A DNA stretch of 64,000 nucleotides. Origin: Desulfosarcina alkanivorans (GTDB lineage Bacteria > Desulfobacterota > Desulfobacteria > Desulfobacterales > Desulfosarcinaceae). Below, one piece after another: positions 40,956-50,387 of this stretch. The stretch spans positions 4,836,001 to 4,900,000 of the forward strand of contig NZ_AP021874.1 in NCBI RefSeq assembly GCF_009688945.1, in the 5' to 3' direction. Positions within the stretch are counted from its first letter, which is position 1. Each line of letters starts with the position of its first letter. A program made the position numbers and the translations under genes. The notes below the pieces were generated by a model that worked only from the letters and a program-made list of their open reading frames with translations, did no database searches and was not told where the DNA came from.

Positions 40956-41927
40956 CTATTTCCGGTAAAGCCAGCAACTGACCCGCCGCCCGGGCCGGAC
41001 GGTTTCCAGCGCCGGCGCGTCCTGCCGGCACCGGTCGAAAGCCGACGGGCAGCGCCCGGCAAAGGGGCAGCCGCGGATCGATCGGGTGGCGGCGGGCACG
41101 GTGCCGGGGATTTCATGCAGTCGTCCACGGCCTGCACCCAGCTGCGGCATGGATTCGAGCAGGCCCCGGGTGTAGGGGTGCAGGGGGGCGGCAAACAGGG
41201 GCCGCACCTCGGCGGTCTCCACCACCCGGCCGGCATACATCACCACCACCCGGCCGGCGGTCTGGGCCACCACCCCCAGGTCGTGGGTGATCAGCAGCAT
41301 GGCCGTGTCCAGCTCGGCCTTCAACCCGGCCATCAGCGACAGGATCTGGCGCTGGAGGGTGACGTCCAGGGCCGTCGTGGGTTCGTCGGCCACCAGCAGC
41401 CGGGGCCGGCAGATCATGGCCATGGCGATCATCACCCGCTGGCGCATCCCCCCGGACAACTCGTGGGGGTACGCCCGCAGCTGCTGTACCGCCGCCGGAA
41501 TACGCACCCGGTCCAGCCAACGGCCCGCTTTTTTCAACGCCTCGGTCCGCGACAGGCCCAGGTGGGCGACCAGGGGCTCGGCCACCTGCCGGCCGATGGT
41601 CAGCACGGGGTTCAGGGCCGTCATCGGTTCCTGGAAAATCATGCCGATCTTCCGGCCCCGGATGCGACGCAGGCTCTCGGGGTCGATCCGCAGCAGGTCC
41701 TTGCCATCGAAGTGGATTTCACCTGCCGCAATGCGTCCCGGCGGTGATGGAACAAGGCCCATCACCGCCAGGGCGGTAACACTTTTCCCGCAGCCCGACT
41801 CCCCCACCAGCCCCAGGGTTTCCCCGGGGGCGATGGACAGGCTGACCGATTCCACGGCCCGGCCGATGCCCTCCGGTGTATGAAAGTGGACCGACAGGCC
41901 CCGGATCTCCAGCAGCGGAGCGTTCAC
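40956..41927 (-). CDS. Peptide ABC importer ATPase, DppD-type
   Basis: 323 residues: Walker A GESGCGKS, signature LSGGMRQRVMIAMAM, Walker B LLVADEPTTALDVTL, and the C-terminal Cys cluster (RGCPFAGRCPSAFDRCRQDA). Start GTG 41927 overlaps the stop of the M20 peptidase gene (GTGA). It works with the DppF-type ATPase. Confidence 0.93.
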   Translation of the reverse strand: MNAPLLEIRGLSVHFHTPEGIGRAVESVSLSIAPGETLGLVGESGCGKSVTALAVMGLVPSPPGRIAAGEIHFDGKDLLRIDPESLRRIRGRKIGMIFQEPMTALNPVLTIGRQVAEPLVAHLGLSRTEALKKAGRWLDRVRIPAAVQQLRAYPHELSGGMRQRVMIAMAMICRPRLLVADEPTTALDVTLQRQILSLMAGLKAELDTAMLLITHDLGVVAQTAGRVVVMYAGRVVETAEVRPLFAAPLHPYTRGLLESMPQLGAGRGRLHEIPGTVPAATRSIRGCPFAGRCPSAFDRCRQDAPALETVRPGRRVSCWLYRK

Positions 41928-43207
41928 CGGGAGTCACCGGGATAGAGGTAGTGCAGGGCGGTGAGGGCATAGATGCGGGCCGTTTCCACCAGCTGATCCA
42001 GGTCCACCCATTCGTCCACCTGGTGGGGCACCGTGCGGTCTCCCGCGCCCATGGTGACAATGGGGATGTTTTTCAATGCCCACAGGAACGTGCCGTCGGT
42101 GGCTCCGGGCACCCCGGCAATTTCAGCCGTCCGTCCGCTGGCCTCACGGCTGGCCCAAAGGGCCGATACGACGATCGGGGCGTCCGCTTCGGTGCGGGTG
42201 CAGGGCCGGTCGGAAAGAAACCGTGCCCCCACTTTCAGGGTCCAGGGACGCCGGATGCCGAAACGGTCGTCAACCTCCCGGCAGCGGTCGTTGACCCGAG
42301 TGGCGGACTGCCCGGCCAGCCGGGACAGGGCCTGCCGGATGGCCTCGTGCGCCTGGCCGGGGATGGTGCGCACATCCACCAGAATTTCGGCTTCTCCGGG
42401 CATCACGTTGAGCTGGGGCGGTCCCTGGGCGGGCGCCTGGACGACGGTTGGGGTGAAGCTGGGCCAGCCGAGCAGCGGGTCTTCGCCGAAAGCGTCCACG
42501 GCCTCGGCTTCCAGATCGGCCAGCCCGTCGATGATCCGGGCCACGGCCGGGGCCGGGTTCAGTCCGGTCAGGGGCATGGCACCGTGGCTCATGCGTCCAT
42601 GAACGGTAAAGCGGGCCCGCAGCGCCCCTTTCTGGGCAATGCAGACCAGCCCGTCCTGGGGTTCGCAGACCACCGCGGCCGTTACCCGGTCGGCATGGCC
42701 CCGACGGATGAAATCCTGCACGCCGGTCATCATGCCCTCCTCATCACAGAGGACGCCGCCCACCAATGACCCGGCCAGGGGGATGCCCGAGGCTTTCAGG
42801 GCCGCCATGGCCACCAGCATGGCCGCCAGGTTCCCCTTGGTGTCGTTGGTGCCCCGGCCGAACATGCGTCCGTTTTCGATCTGCGCCCCGAAGGGATCGT
42901 GGCGCCACCGGCCCGGATCGCCGGGTGTGACCACATCCGTGTGCCCCTCGAACATCAGGGTGCGCCGGCCGGGGCCGCCTGTCCAGCGGACGATCACGTT
43001 GGGCCGGCCCGGGGCCACGGTCTCCTCGGTCACGTCAAAGCCCCTGTCCCGGGCCCACCCGGCGGCCAGCGCCGCCGCATCGGCCTCACTGGTGCCGGCC
43101 TGGGGGTCCCATACCGAGTTGCACCTGACCAGGCGGGCGGTCAGATCAATGACGTCGTCCGGGTGGATGGCATTCAGGACGCGGGAGACTGCCTGTTTCG
43201 GTATCAT
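41924..43207 (-). CDS. M20-family metallopeptidase/deacylase (ArgE/DapE-like)
   Basis: 427 residues with the dizinc ligands seen as GHTDVV, GRGTNDTKG, DEEG, CEPQDG and PHQVDEW. A dimerisation domain sits between (FTVHGRMSHGAMP). It hydrolyses N-acyl amino acids or dipeptides in the cytoplasm. It is embedded in the peptide transporter operon, between a permease and an ATPase gene, so its substrate is probably what the transporter brings in. ATG 43207 follows AAGGAT. Confidence 0.9.
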   Translation of the reverse strand: MIPKQAVSRVLNAIHPDDVIDLTARLVRCNSVWDPQAGTSEADAAALAAGWARDRGFDVTEETVAPGRPNVIVRWTGGPGRRTLMFEGHTDVVTPGDPGRWRHDPFGAQIENGRMFGRGTNDTKGNLAAMLVAMAALKASGIPLAGSLVGGVLCDEEGMMTGVQDFIRRGHADRVTAAVVCEPQDGLVCIAQKGALRARFTVHGRMSHGAMPLTGLNPAPAVARIIDGLADLEAEAVDAFGEDPLLGWPSFTPTVVQAPAQGPPQLNVMPGEAEILVDVRTIPGQAHEAIRQALSRLAGQSATRVNDRCREVDDRFGIRRPWTLKVGARFLSDRPCTRTEADAPIVVSALWASREASGRTAEIAGVPGATDGTFLWALKNIPIVTMGAGDRTVPHQVDEWVDLDQLVETARIYALTALHYLYPGDSR

Positions 43208-43265
43208 GGTCGATCCTTTTTTCTCTCCATCAGCAAAAGATTTGCGGACCCTGCCGCGACCGGGT

Positions 43266-44090
43266 TCACCTGAGCCGCGGGTCCAGTATATCCCGCAGCC
43301 CGTCGCCCAGCAGGTTGAATCCCAGCACCGCCCAGGCGATGGCCAGACCGGGAAAGACAGCCATCCAGGGGGCCAGTTCCATGAACGTCTGGGCCTCGTT
43401 GAGCATCCGTCCCCAGGAGGGGTGCGGCGGCTGGGTGCCCAGTCCCAGGTAGCTCAGGCCGGCCTCGGCCAGGATGGCTACGGCGAACTGGACCGTGGCC
43501 TGGATGATCAGCGGTGAGAGAATGTTGGGCAGTACGTGGCTCCGGATGATGGCCCCTTCGGTCCGGCCGGCGGCCCTGGCTGCGGCGATATAGTCCAGTT
43601 TCTTGATCGTCAGGGCCGAAGCCCGTGTGAGCCGGGCAAAGATCGGAATATAGAAGATGCCGATGGCCAGCATGGCATTGACGGCCGACGGCCCCATGAT
43701 CGACGTGATCAAAATGGCCGACAGCACCGCCGGAAAACCGAACAGCAGGTCTGAAAAACGCATGATGGCTTCATCGGCAATGCGTCCGCCCCAGGCGCTG
43801 ATCAACCCCAGGACGACCCCTGCGCCCATGCCGATGGCCACGGTCATCAGCCCGACGACGATGGAATTCACCGCTCCCACCATGACCCGGGAGAGCAGAT
43901 CCCGGCCATACTGGTCCGTGCCCAGGGGGTGGGAGAGGGACGGGGCCTCCATGCGGTGCCGGGCGTCCATGGTGGTGGGGCCGTAGGGCGTCCAGAACAG
44001 GCTGGTCAGGGCCATGGCCACCACCACGGAAGAGAGCGCCACACCCAGCCAGAAATTCAGGTTCTTGAAACAACGTGCCATGGCCGTCAC
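43266..44090 (-). CDS. Peptide ABC importer permease, DppC-type
   Basis: 274 residues with an N-terminal helix (LGVALSSVVVAMALTSL), the short periplasmic part (HPLGTDQYGRDLLSRVM) and the EAA loop (AARAAGRTEGAIIRSHVLPN), ending DGLRDILDPRLR, all typical of DppC/OppC. The first ATG overlaps the DppB-type stop by four bases. Confidence 0.94.
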   Translation of the reverse strand: MTAMARCFKNLNFWLGVALSSVVVAMALTSLFWTPYGPTTMDARHRMEAPSLSHPLGTDQYGRDLLSRVMVGAVNSIVVGLMTVAIGMGAGVVLGLISAWGGRIADEAIMRFSDLLFGFPAVLSAILITSIMGPSAVNAMLAIGIFYIPIFARLTRASALTIKKLDYIAAARAAGRTEGAIIRSHVLPNILSPLIIQATVQFAVAILAEAGLSYLGLGTQPPHPSWGRMLNEAQTFMELAPWMAVFPGLAIAWAVLGFNLLGDGLRDILDPRLR

Positions 44091-45034
44091 CGGTCCGCCC
44101 TGATGCGTGGATCCACGACCGCATAGGAGAGGTCCACGAGAAAGTTGACCACGACCACGGCGGCGGCCATGAAGAGCACCACCTCTCGCACCACGGGCAG
44201 GTCCCGCTGGCCGATGGCCAGGAACACCAGCCGGCCCAGCCCCGGCAGGGTGAAGACATTTTCGATGATGATGGCCCCGGCCAGCAGCTGGCCCATCTGC
44301 AGACCGAAGATGGTCAGCACCGGGATCAAGGCGTTTTTCAGGGCGTGGCCGACCACCACGGTGCGTTCCTTGAGTCCCTTGGCCCGGGCCGTGCGCACGT
44401 AGTCCTCCCGCAGCACCTCAAGCATGGCGGAGCGGGTCAGCCGGGTGAGGATCGCCCCCCGGATCAGCCCCAGGGCCAGGGCGGGCAGAAGCAGGGCCCG
44501 GAGGGACCCCCACGCGTCCGCCTGCCAGCCGGGAAACCCGCCGGCACTGAACATCCCCCAGTGAACGGAAAAGAGCAGCATCAGCAGGATGCCCAGCCAG
44601 AATTCGGGGATCGCCAGTCCCAGCTGGGTGCCGACCATCACGGCCGCATCGCCGGGGCGGTTCTGGTGGCGGGCGGCGAAAATTCCCAATGGCAGGGCCA
44701 CGGCCACGGCGATGACCATGGCCATGAGGGCCAGGGGGCCGGTCACCGCCAGCCGGGAGCCGATCAGATCGGCCACGGGCATGTCATAGGTGATGGAGTG
44801 GCCGCCGGTGCCCCTCAACAGGCTGCCGACCCAGCTGGCGTACTGGATCAGAAAAGGCTGGTCCAGTCCCATCCTGGACCTCAGGGCTGCCAGGGTTTCC
44901 GGCGAGGCATTCATGCCCAGGATGATCTGGGCCGGGTCGCCGGGCAGCACGAACAGTACCGAGAAGACCGTGAGGGAGACCATGAAAAGCACGGCCGCCA
45001 GGGCGCCCGCCTTTTTTATCAGATAACCCGTCAT
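44087..45034 (-). CDS. Peptide ABC importer permease, DppB-type
   Basis: 315 residues. Starts MTGYLIKKAGALAAVLFMVS and holds LPGDPAQIILG, a periplasmic loop, and an EAA loop (VRTARAKGLKERTVVVGHAL), ending VDLSYAVVDPRIRADR, as in DppB/OppB. It lies 19 bases after the binding protein gene. Confidence 0.94.
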   Translation of the reverse strand: MTGYLIKKAGALAAVLFMVSLTVFSVLFVLPGDPAQIILGMNASPETLAALRSRMGLDQPFLIQYASWVGSLLRGTGGHSITYDMPVADLIGSRLAVTGPLALMAMVIAVAVALPLGIFAARHQNRPGDAAVMVGTQLGLAIPEFWLGILLMLLFSVHWGMFSAGGFPGWQADAWGSLRALLLPALALGLIRGAILTRLTRSAMLEVLREDYVRTARAKGLKERTVVVGHALKNALIPVLTIFGLQMGQLLAGAIIIENVFTLPGLGRLVFLAIGQRDLPVVREVVLFMAAAVVVVNFLVDLSYAVVDPRIRADR

Positions 45035-45053
45035 CGATCGGTGCCGGCCATGT

Positions 45054-46553
45054 CTACGGCTTCACCCACACCGCGGTGCAATCCAGGGCGACGGTGGGAT
45101 AGTTCTCCCACCATCCCATGACGCTGGCTTTCATCACCGGCAGGCTGGGGGCGGAAAAGAGAAATCCGTTGACCGCATCCTCGGCAATGATTTCCTGGCA
45201 GCGTCCGAACCATTCCGCCTTGGCCGCCTCGTCGGGCGCTTCCAGGGCCCGGGCATAGGCATCCCGGAATGCCTGCGAGTCATACTGGAAATAATAGTCC
45301 GGGCGGGCGTAGATGCCGATGTCCCAGGCTTCCACATGGCCGATCATGGTCAGCTGGTACTCCTTTTTCTTGAAGATACGGTCGATCCACTGGCCCCATT
45401 CCACGATTTCAATGGTCAGATCGATGCCCACCTTGCCGAGCATATCGGCGATCACCTCGCCGGCCCGCCTGGAGTAGGAATAGATGGCCGGCAGTTTGAT
45501 GGTGGCCGAAAACCCATCCGGGTAGCCGGCTTCGGCCAGCAGGGCCCTGGCCTTGTCCGGATCGTAGGGGAAACGGCCGGTGAGGTCCCTGTAATAAGGG
45601 GTAGAGGGCGACCAGTGGGAGCCGATGGGGGTCCCGTAGCCGAACATCACCAGCTCCACCACCGCCCGGCGGTCGATGGCATGGGCCATGGCCCGGCGCA
45701 CCAGCCGGTTGTCGAAGGGCGCGGCCCGGTTGTTGGTGGACATGATCACCTCTCCGGTGGTGGTGCCCGAATAGACCCTGAACCGATCGTCCTTTTCCAG
45801 CATCATGGCCGATTCGGGAGCGGCGACATAACCGATGACGTCGATGTCTCCGGCTTTGAGGGCGGCGATCTGGGCGGCCGGATCGCTGATGAAGCGGAAC
45901 GTCAGCCGGTCCAGGTAGGGCAGAAAGGGGTTCCAGTATCCGTCGAAGCGGGCCATCTCCACCCGGTCGCCGCGCACCCACCGGACGAATTTGAAGGGGC
46001 CGGTGCCGATGGGACTGGACTTGGTCTGCCCGGCGGCCGTCATGGGCAGCATGATTGCATCTCCTTCGGCCAGGTGCGCGATGAACAGGGCGTCCACGGC
46101 CTTGAGCCGGATTACCAGGGTGTGGCTGTCCGGCGTTTCGATGGCCTCGATGCCATTAAAATATTCGGGGTGGGGGTTGCCGTTTTCCGGCAAGGCGGCC
46201 CGTTCCAGGTTCCATTTGGCCACGGCCGCATCGAAGGCTTCCCCGTTGTGAAAAACCACTCCTTTTCTCAAGTTGAAGGTGTAGATCCGTCCGTCTGCCG
46301 ATACCCGCCATCCGTTGGCCAGGCCGGGGAGAAAACCGCCGCCGCTGTCCACCTTGACCAGTCCTTCGAAAATATTGGCGTAGACCACCCGGTCGACGGC
46401 CGCAGCGGTATTGGCCGTTGGGTCCAGTCCCGGGGGTTCCGCCGGCTGGCAGACCGTCAGGGTGCCGCCTTTTACCGGTTCCTGCGAAAATGCGGGGGAT
46501 GCCATGACAACCAGGGTGAGAATCAGCCAAAGCGGGCGGACGGTGATTTTCAT
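45054..46553 (-). CDS. Peptide ABC transporter substrate-binding protein (SBP family 5)
   Basis: 499 residues: signal peptide (LWLILTLVVMASPAFSQ), then KGGTLTVCQPAEPPGLDPTA and the family-5 signatures ANIFEGLVKVDSGGGFLPGL and KWNLERAALP. It binds oligopeptides, dipeptides, nickel or other ligands in the periplasm. ATG 46553 follows AAAGGAG. It is the first structural gene of the transporter run; the ModE-like regulator gene lies just before it. Confidence 0.93.
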   Translation of the reverse strand: MKITVRPLWLILTLVVMASPAFSQEPVKGGTLTVCQPAEPPGLDPTANTAAAVDRVVYANIFEGLVKVDSGGGFLPGLANGWRVSADGRIYTFNLRKGVVFHNGEAFDAAVAKWNLERAALPENGNPHPEYFNGIEAIETPDSHTLVIRLKAVDALFIAHLAEGDAIMLPMTAAGQTKSSPIGTGPFKFVRWVRGDRVEMARFDGYWNPFLPYLDRLTFRFISDPAAQIAALKAGDIDVIGYVAAPESAMMLEKDDRFRVYSGTTTGEVIMSTNNRAAPFDNRLVRRAMAHAIDRRAVVELVMFGYGTPIGSHWSPSTPYYRDLTGRFPYDPDKARALLAEAGYPDGFSATIKLPAIYSYSRRAGEVIADMLGKVGIDLTIEIVEWGQWIDRIFKKKEYQLTMIGHVEAWDIGIYARPDYYFQYDSQAFRDAYARALEAPDEAAKAEWFGRCQEIIAEDAVNGFLFSAPSLPVMKASVMGWWENYPTVALDCTAVWVKP

Positions 46554-46615
46554 CTTTTCTCCTTTCTGGGTGGAAGCGCCGGACAAGCAGTGTCTGTCGT
46601 GCTGTCTGAAAATCG

Positions 46616-46978
46616 CTATCGCGGATCGAGGAAGCCGGATTCGAACAGGTCGTCGGCCTGGGTGTCGACAATACGGGACAGGGCCAGGTAGCGTTCCATG
46701 AGGGTGTGGGCATAGGGGGTCAGGGTGGATCCACCGCCGGCACTGCCGCCCTGGCTTTTGACCAGCAGGGGTTTGCCCAGGGCATCTTCGGTCACCTTTA
46801 TCTTGCCCCAGACCGCCCGGTAACTCATTTTGAGATCCTTGGCCGCCGCGTTGAGGGAACCGCATTTTTGAATGGCTCTGAGGATCCGCATCCGGCCGAG
46901 GCCAAAAATAATCCTTCCCTGGCGGTCTTCCAGCCAGACTTTGGATTTAACGCGGACTTTTTTGGTTTTTGCGGCCAT
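46616..46978 (-). CDS. ModE-type winged-helix regulator (N-terminal domain only)
   Basis: 120 residues: LGRMRILRAIQKCGSLNAAA, KDLKMSYRAVWGKIKVTEDA, as in the LysR-type HTH of ModE. It lacks the C-terminal molybdate-binding (MOP) domains, so it cannot sense molybdate by itself. ATG 46978 has GGAGGAG. It lies 62 bases before the binding protein gene on the same strand and may regulate that operon. Confidence 0.87.
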   Translation of the reverse strand: MAAKTKKVRVKSKVWLEDRQGRIIFGLGRMRILRAIQKCGSLNAAAKDLKMSYRAVWGKIKVTEDALGKPLLVKSQGGSAGGGSTLTPYAHTLMERYLALSRIVDTQADDLFESGFLDPR

Positions 46979-47185
46979 TTCTCCTCCTGACATCCGGGCA
47001 GGGTTTCAATGAAACACAAAGAGGATAGCAGGCAGGCGAATCGTCAGCAAGGGAAAAATCAACCCGTCATCAAAGCCGGCAACCCGGCCCTAAAGTCCCC
47101 ACCGGAGCCGGTAACCACAGCTGAAAAACGAAGCGATCGGATCTCTTTGTCGGGTCCCTGGCGTCGGGCCGCCGGCATTCAGGCG

Positions 47186-48724
47186 TTAAATGTCGAAGCT
47201 GATCCCCTGGGCCAGGGGCAGGCTGCGGCCGTAGTTGATGGTGGTGGTCTGCCGTCGCATATAGCCCTTCCAGGCATCGGAACCGGACTCCCGACCGCCG
47301 CCGGTTTCCTTTTCTCCCCCAAAAGCCCCCCCGATTTCGGCACCCGAGGTGCCGATATTGACGTTGGCGATCCCGCAGTCCGATCCCGCGGCGGAGAGAA
47401 ACCGCTCGGCTTCGCGCAGGTCGTTGGTGAAGATGGCTGATGACAGGCCCTGGGGGACGTCGTTCTGGAGGGTGATGGCATTGGAGACGTCGCCGCGATA
47501 ACGGATCAGGTAGACAATGGGTGCAAACGTCTCATCCTGGACGATGGCAAGGTTGTTTTCCACCGCGCAAATGGTGGGCTGGACATAGCAGCCCGAGGCA
47601 TACTCCGGGCCTTCCATGACCCCACCGCCACAAAGGACCTGCCCGCCCTGGGCGACCACTTGCGCCAGTGCCCGTTGGTAATCTGCCACCGCGGCGGTGT
47701 CGATGAGCGGTCCCATGTGGTTGTTTTCATCCAGGGGGTTTCCGATGCGCAGGCCTGCGTAGGCCCGGGTCAGGGAGGCGGCGACCCGGTCGTATATGTC
47801 CGCATGGACGATAACCCGCCGGGTGGAGGTGCAGCGCTGTCCGGCGGTGCCCACGGCACCGAAAACGATGGCGGATACCGCCATGGGCAGATCGGCGGCG
47901 GGGGTGACGATAATGGCGTTGTTGCCGCCCAGTTCCAGGATGGTCCGGCCGAAGCGGCCGGCGACCACCTGGGCGGCGTGGCGCCCGACCCGGGTGGAGC
48001 CGGTGACCGACACCAGGGGCACCCGCTCGTCTTCCAGCAGGCGCTGGCCCACGCTGCTTCCGCTGCCAATCACCAGCGAAAACAGGCCTTCGGGGACCAC
48101 ATCGTCATTTTCCCGCAACACATCGGCCAGGATATGCTGCACGGCGATGGCCGACAGGGGGGCCTTGGATGACGGCTTCCAGAGGCTGGCATTTCCGCAT
48201 ACCGCCGCCAGCATGGCATTCCAGGACCACACGGCCACCGGAAAATTGAAGGCGCTCACGATGCCCACCACGCCCAGGGGGTGGTAATGGTCATACATGC
48301 GATGCTCCGGTCGTTCCGAGGCCATGGTGTACCCATAAAGCTGACGGGATTGACCCACGGCAAAATCACAGATGTCGATCATCTCCTGGACTTCTCCCAG
48401 TCCTTCCTGGAGCGATTTTCCCATCTCGTAGGAGACCAGGGCGCCCAGCGGTTTCTTGTAGATCCGCAACTGCTGGCCGATGCGGCGGACGATGTCGCCC
48501 CGCCGGGGGGGCGGTACCTCGCGCCACCGTAAAAAAGCGCGGCGGGCGGCCGTTGCCGCCCGGTCGTACTCGGCCGGTGTCGCGGTAAATACCCCGGCGA
48601 TGGCATGGCCGTCCACCGGAGAGACCACGTCGATCATCGGTCCCTTCCCGCCGCCCAGCCACGTTAACCCGGTGGAGACGCCTCGGTTCTCTTTTTCGAT
48701 GCCCAGTGTCTGTAAAAATTGCAT
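47186..48724 (-). CDS. ALDH7-type alpha-aminoadipic semialdehyde dehydrogenase
   Basis: 512 residues of the ALDH7 (antiquitin/AmaB) group: TILELGGNNAIIV (general base Glu), GTAGQRCTSTRR (catalytic Cys), and near the end the group signature GTSGAEIGGAFGGEKETGGG, followed by RESGSDAWKGYMRRQTTTIN. It oxidises alpha-aminoadipate semialdehyde (piperideine-6-carboxylate), a lysine catabolite, with NAD. ATG 48724 follows GGGAG at 12 bases. It lies 31 bases after the P5C dehydrogenase gene. Confidence 0.9.
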   Translation of the reverse strand: MQFLQTLGIEKENRGVSTGLTWLGGGKGPMIDVVSPVDGHAIAGVFTATPAEYDRAATAARRAFLRWREVPPPRRGDIVRRIGQQLRIYKKPLGALVSYEMGKSLQEGLGEVQEMIDICDFAVGQSRQLYGYTMASERPEHRMYDHYHPLGVVGIVSAFNFPVAVWSWNAMLAAVCGNASLWKPSSKAPLSAIAVQHILADVLRENDDVVPEGLFSLVIGSGSSVGQRLLEDERVPLVSVTGSTRVGRHAAQVVAGRFGRTILELGGNNAIIVTPAADLPMAVSAIVFGAVGTAGQRCTSTRRVIVHADIYDRVAASLTRAYAGLRIGNPLDENNHMGPLIDTAAVADYQRALAQVVAQGGQVLCGGGVMEGPEYASGCYVQPTICAVENNLAIVQDETFAPIVYLIRYRGDVSNAITLQNDVPQGLSSAIFTNDLREAERFLSAAGSDCGIANVNIGTSGAEIGGAFGGEKETGGGRESGSDAWKGYMRRQTTTINYGRSLPLAQGISFDI

Positions 48725-48755
48725 GCTTTCATCTGCTCCCGGTTGCGGATTGATC

Positions 48756-50387
48756 TCATTTGGCTTCCATGAACGGATAGCGGTAATCGGTGGCCGGCAG
48801 GAAGTTCTCTTTGATGGTCCGCGGGCTGACCCACCGGTACAGGTTGAGGATGCTGCCGGCCTTGTCGTTGGTTCCTGAGGCCCGGGCTCCGCCGAAGGGC
48901 TGGCGCCCCACCACGGCCCCGGTGGGTTTGTCGTTGATGTAAAAATTGCCGGCGGCGTTCACCAGCCGGCGCCGGGCTGTGCCCACCGCCGCCCGGTCCC
49001 GGGCGAAGATGGCACCGGTGAGGGCGTAGGGCGAGGTCCGGTCGCACAGGTCCAGGGTCTCCTCGAAGGCGTCGTCCGCATAGACATAGAGGGTCAGCAC
49101 CGGTCCGAAGATCTCTTCCTCCATGGTTTTGAAGCGGGGGTCGGTGGTCAGGATCACCGTGGGTTCGATGAAGTAGCCGGAACTGCGGTCACAACCACCG
49201 CCGGCAATGATTTCGGCGGCCTCGTGTTGCCGGGCATGGTCGATGTAACCGCTGATCGTATCAAAGGCGGCCCTGTCGATAACGGCATTGACAAAATTCT
49301 CGAAGTTCTCCGGCGGCCCAACCTTGATGGTTCCCATGGCGGCGGTCAGTTTTTCCCTGATCTGCGGCCAGAGCGATTCTGGCAGGTAGGCCCGGGAGGC
49401 GGCCGAGCATTTCTGACCCTGGTATTCAAAGGCTCCCCGGATCAGGGCGGTGACCACTGCCTCGGTTTCGGCACTGGGGTGAACGAAGATAAAATCTTTG
49501 CCGCCGGTTTCTCCGACGATGCGGGGATAGGTCCGGTAGCGGCCCAGGTTCTCGGCGACGGTCTTCCACATGTTCTGGAATACCGTCGTGGAGCCGGTGA
49601 AGTGAATGCCGGCCAGTTGTGGGCTGGCCAATACGGGGTGGCCCACCTGGGCACCGGGTCCCGGGATGAAGTTGATCACCCCCGGCGGCAGCCCGGCTTC
49701 CATGAAGATTTCCATGAGCATCCACGCGGAAAAAACGGCACTGGAGGCCGGTTTCCACAAGACGGTGTTGCCCAGCATGGCCGGCGCCGACGGCAGGTTC
49801 CCGCCGATAGCGGTGAAGTTAAAGGGGCTGACTGCAAAAACGAAGCCTTCCAGGGGCCGGTATTCCAGGTGATTCCACTCGGCCGGACCGGACCGGGGCT
49901 GCTGCCGGTATATCTCGGTGGCGTAAAAGGCGTTGAAGCGCAGGAAGTCGACGATCTCGCAGGCCGCATCGATTTCCGCCTGGTAGACGTTTTTTCCCTG
50001 GCCGAGCATGGTGGCCGCAGCCAGGGTCATGCGCCGCGGGCCGGCGATCAGATCGGCCGCCCGGTTAAAAATCGCCAGCCGATCGCCCCAGTCCATGGCC
50101 GCCCATTTTCCGGCCGCAGACGCGGCGGCCTCGATGGCCATGGCCACCTCTTTCTCGCCGGCCTGGTGAAATACGGCCAGCTGGTGGCCATGGTCATGGG
50201 GAACGACGCATCGACCCAGGTTGCCGGTTTTTACCGGCCGTCCGCCGATGATCAGCGGAATCTCGAGGGGCGTGTTCCTGAGCCGCTGCAGTTCGTCTTG
50301 GATGCGTGCGCGCTCGTCGCTGCCGGGCCGGTATTCAAGAACCGGCTCATTGACCGGCGGGTCTATGGAAAAAATGGCATTGGCCAT
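48756..50387 (-). CDS. L-glutamate gamma-semialdehyde (P5C) dehydrogenase
   Basis: 543 residues of the ALDH4/RocA type: FAVSPFNFTAIGGNLPSAPA, RIVGETGGKDFIFVHPS, EYQGQKCSAASRAYLP (catalytic Cys) and RASGTNDKAGSILNLYRWVS. It oxidises pyrroline-5-carboxylate hydrolysed to glutamate semialdehyde. ATG 50387 follows AAGGAGG. Together with the ALDH7 enzyme it forms a two-gene operon for proline/ornithine and lysine semialdehydes. No proline dehydrogenase is present nearby. Confidence 0.9.
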   Translation of the reverse strand: MANAIFSIDPPVNEPVLEYRPGSDERARIQDELQRLRNTPLEIPLIIGGRPVKTGNLGRCVVPHDHGHQLAVFHQAGEKEVAMAIEAAASAAGKWAAMDWGDRLAIFNRAADLIAGPRRMTLAAATMLGQGKNVYQAEIDAACEIVDFLRFNAFYATEIYRQQPRSGPAEWNHLEYRPLEGFVFAVSPFNFTAIGGNLPSAPAMLGNTVLWKPASSAVFSAWMLMEIFMEAGLPPGVINFIPGPGAQVGHPVLASPQLAGIHFTGSTTVFQNMWKTVAENLGRYRTYPRIVGETGGKDFIFVHPSAETEAVVTALIRGAFEYQGQKCSAASRAYLPESLWPQIREKLTAAMGTIKVGPPENFENFVNAVIDRAAFDTISGYIDHARQHEAAEIIAGGGCDRSSGYFIEPTVILTTDPRFKTMEEEIFGPVLTLYVYADDAFEETLDLCDRTSPYALTGAIFARDRAAVGTARRRLVNAAGNFYINDKPTGAVVGRQPFGGARASGTNDKAGSILNLYRWVSPRTIKENFLPATDYRYPFMEAK

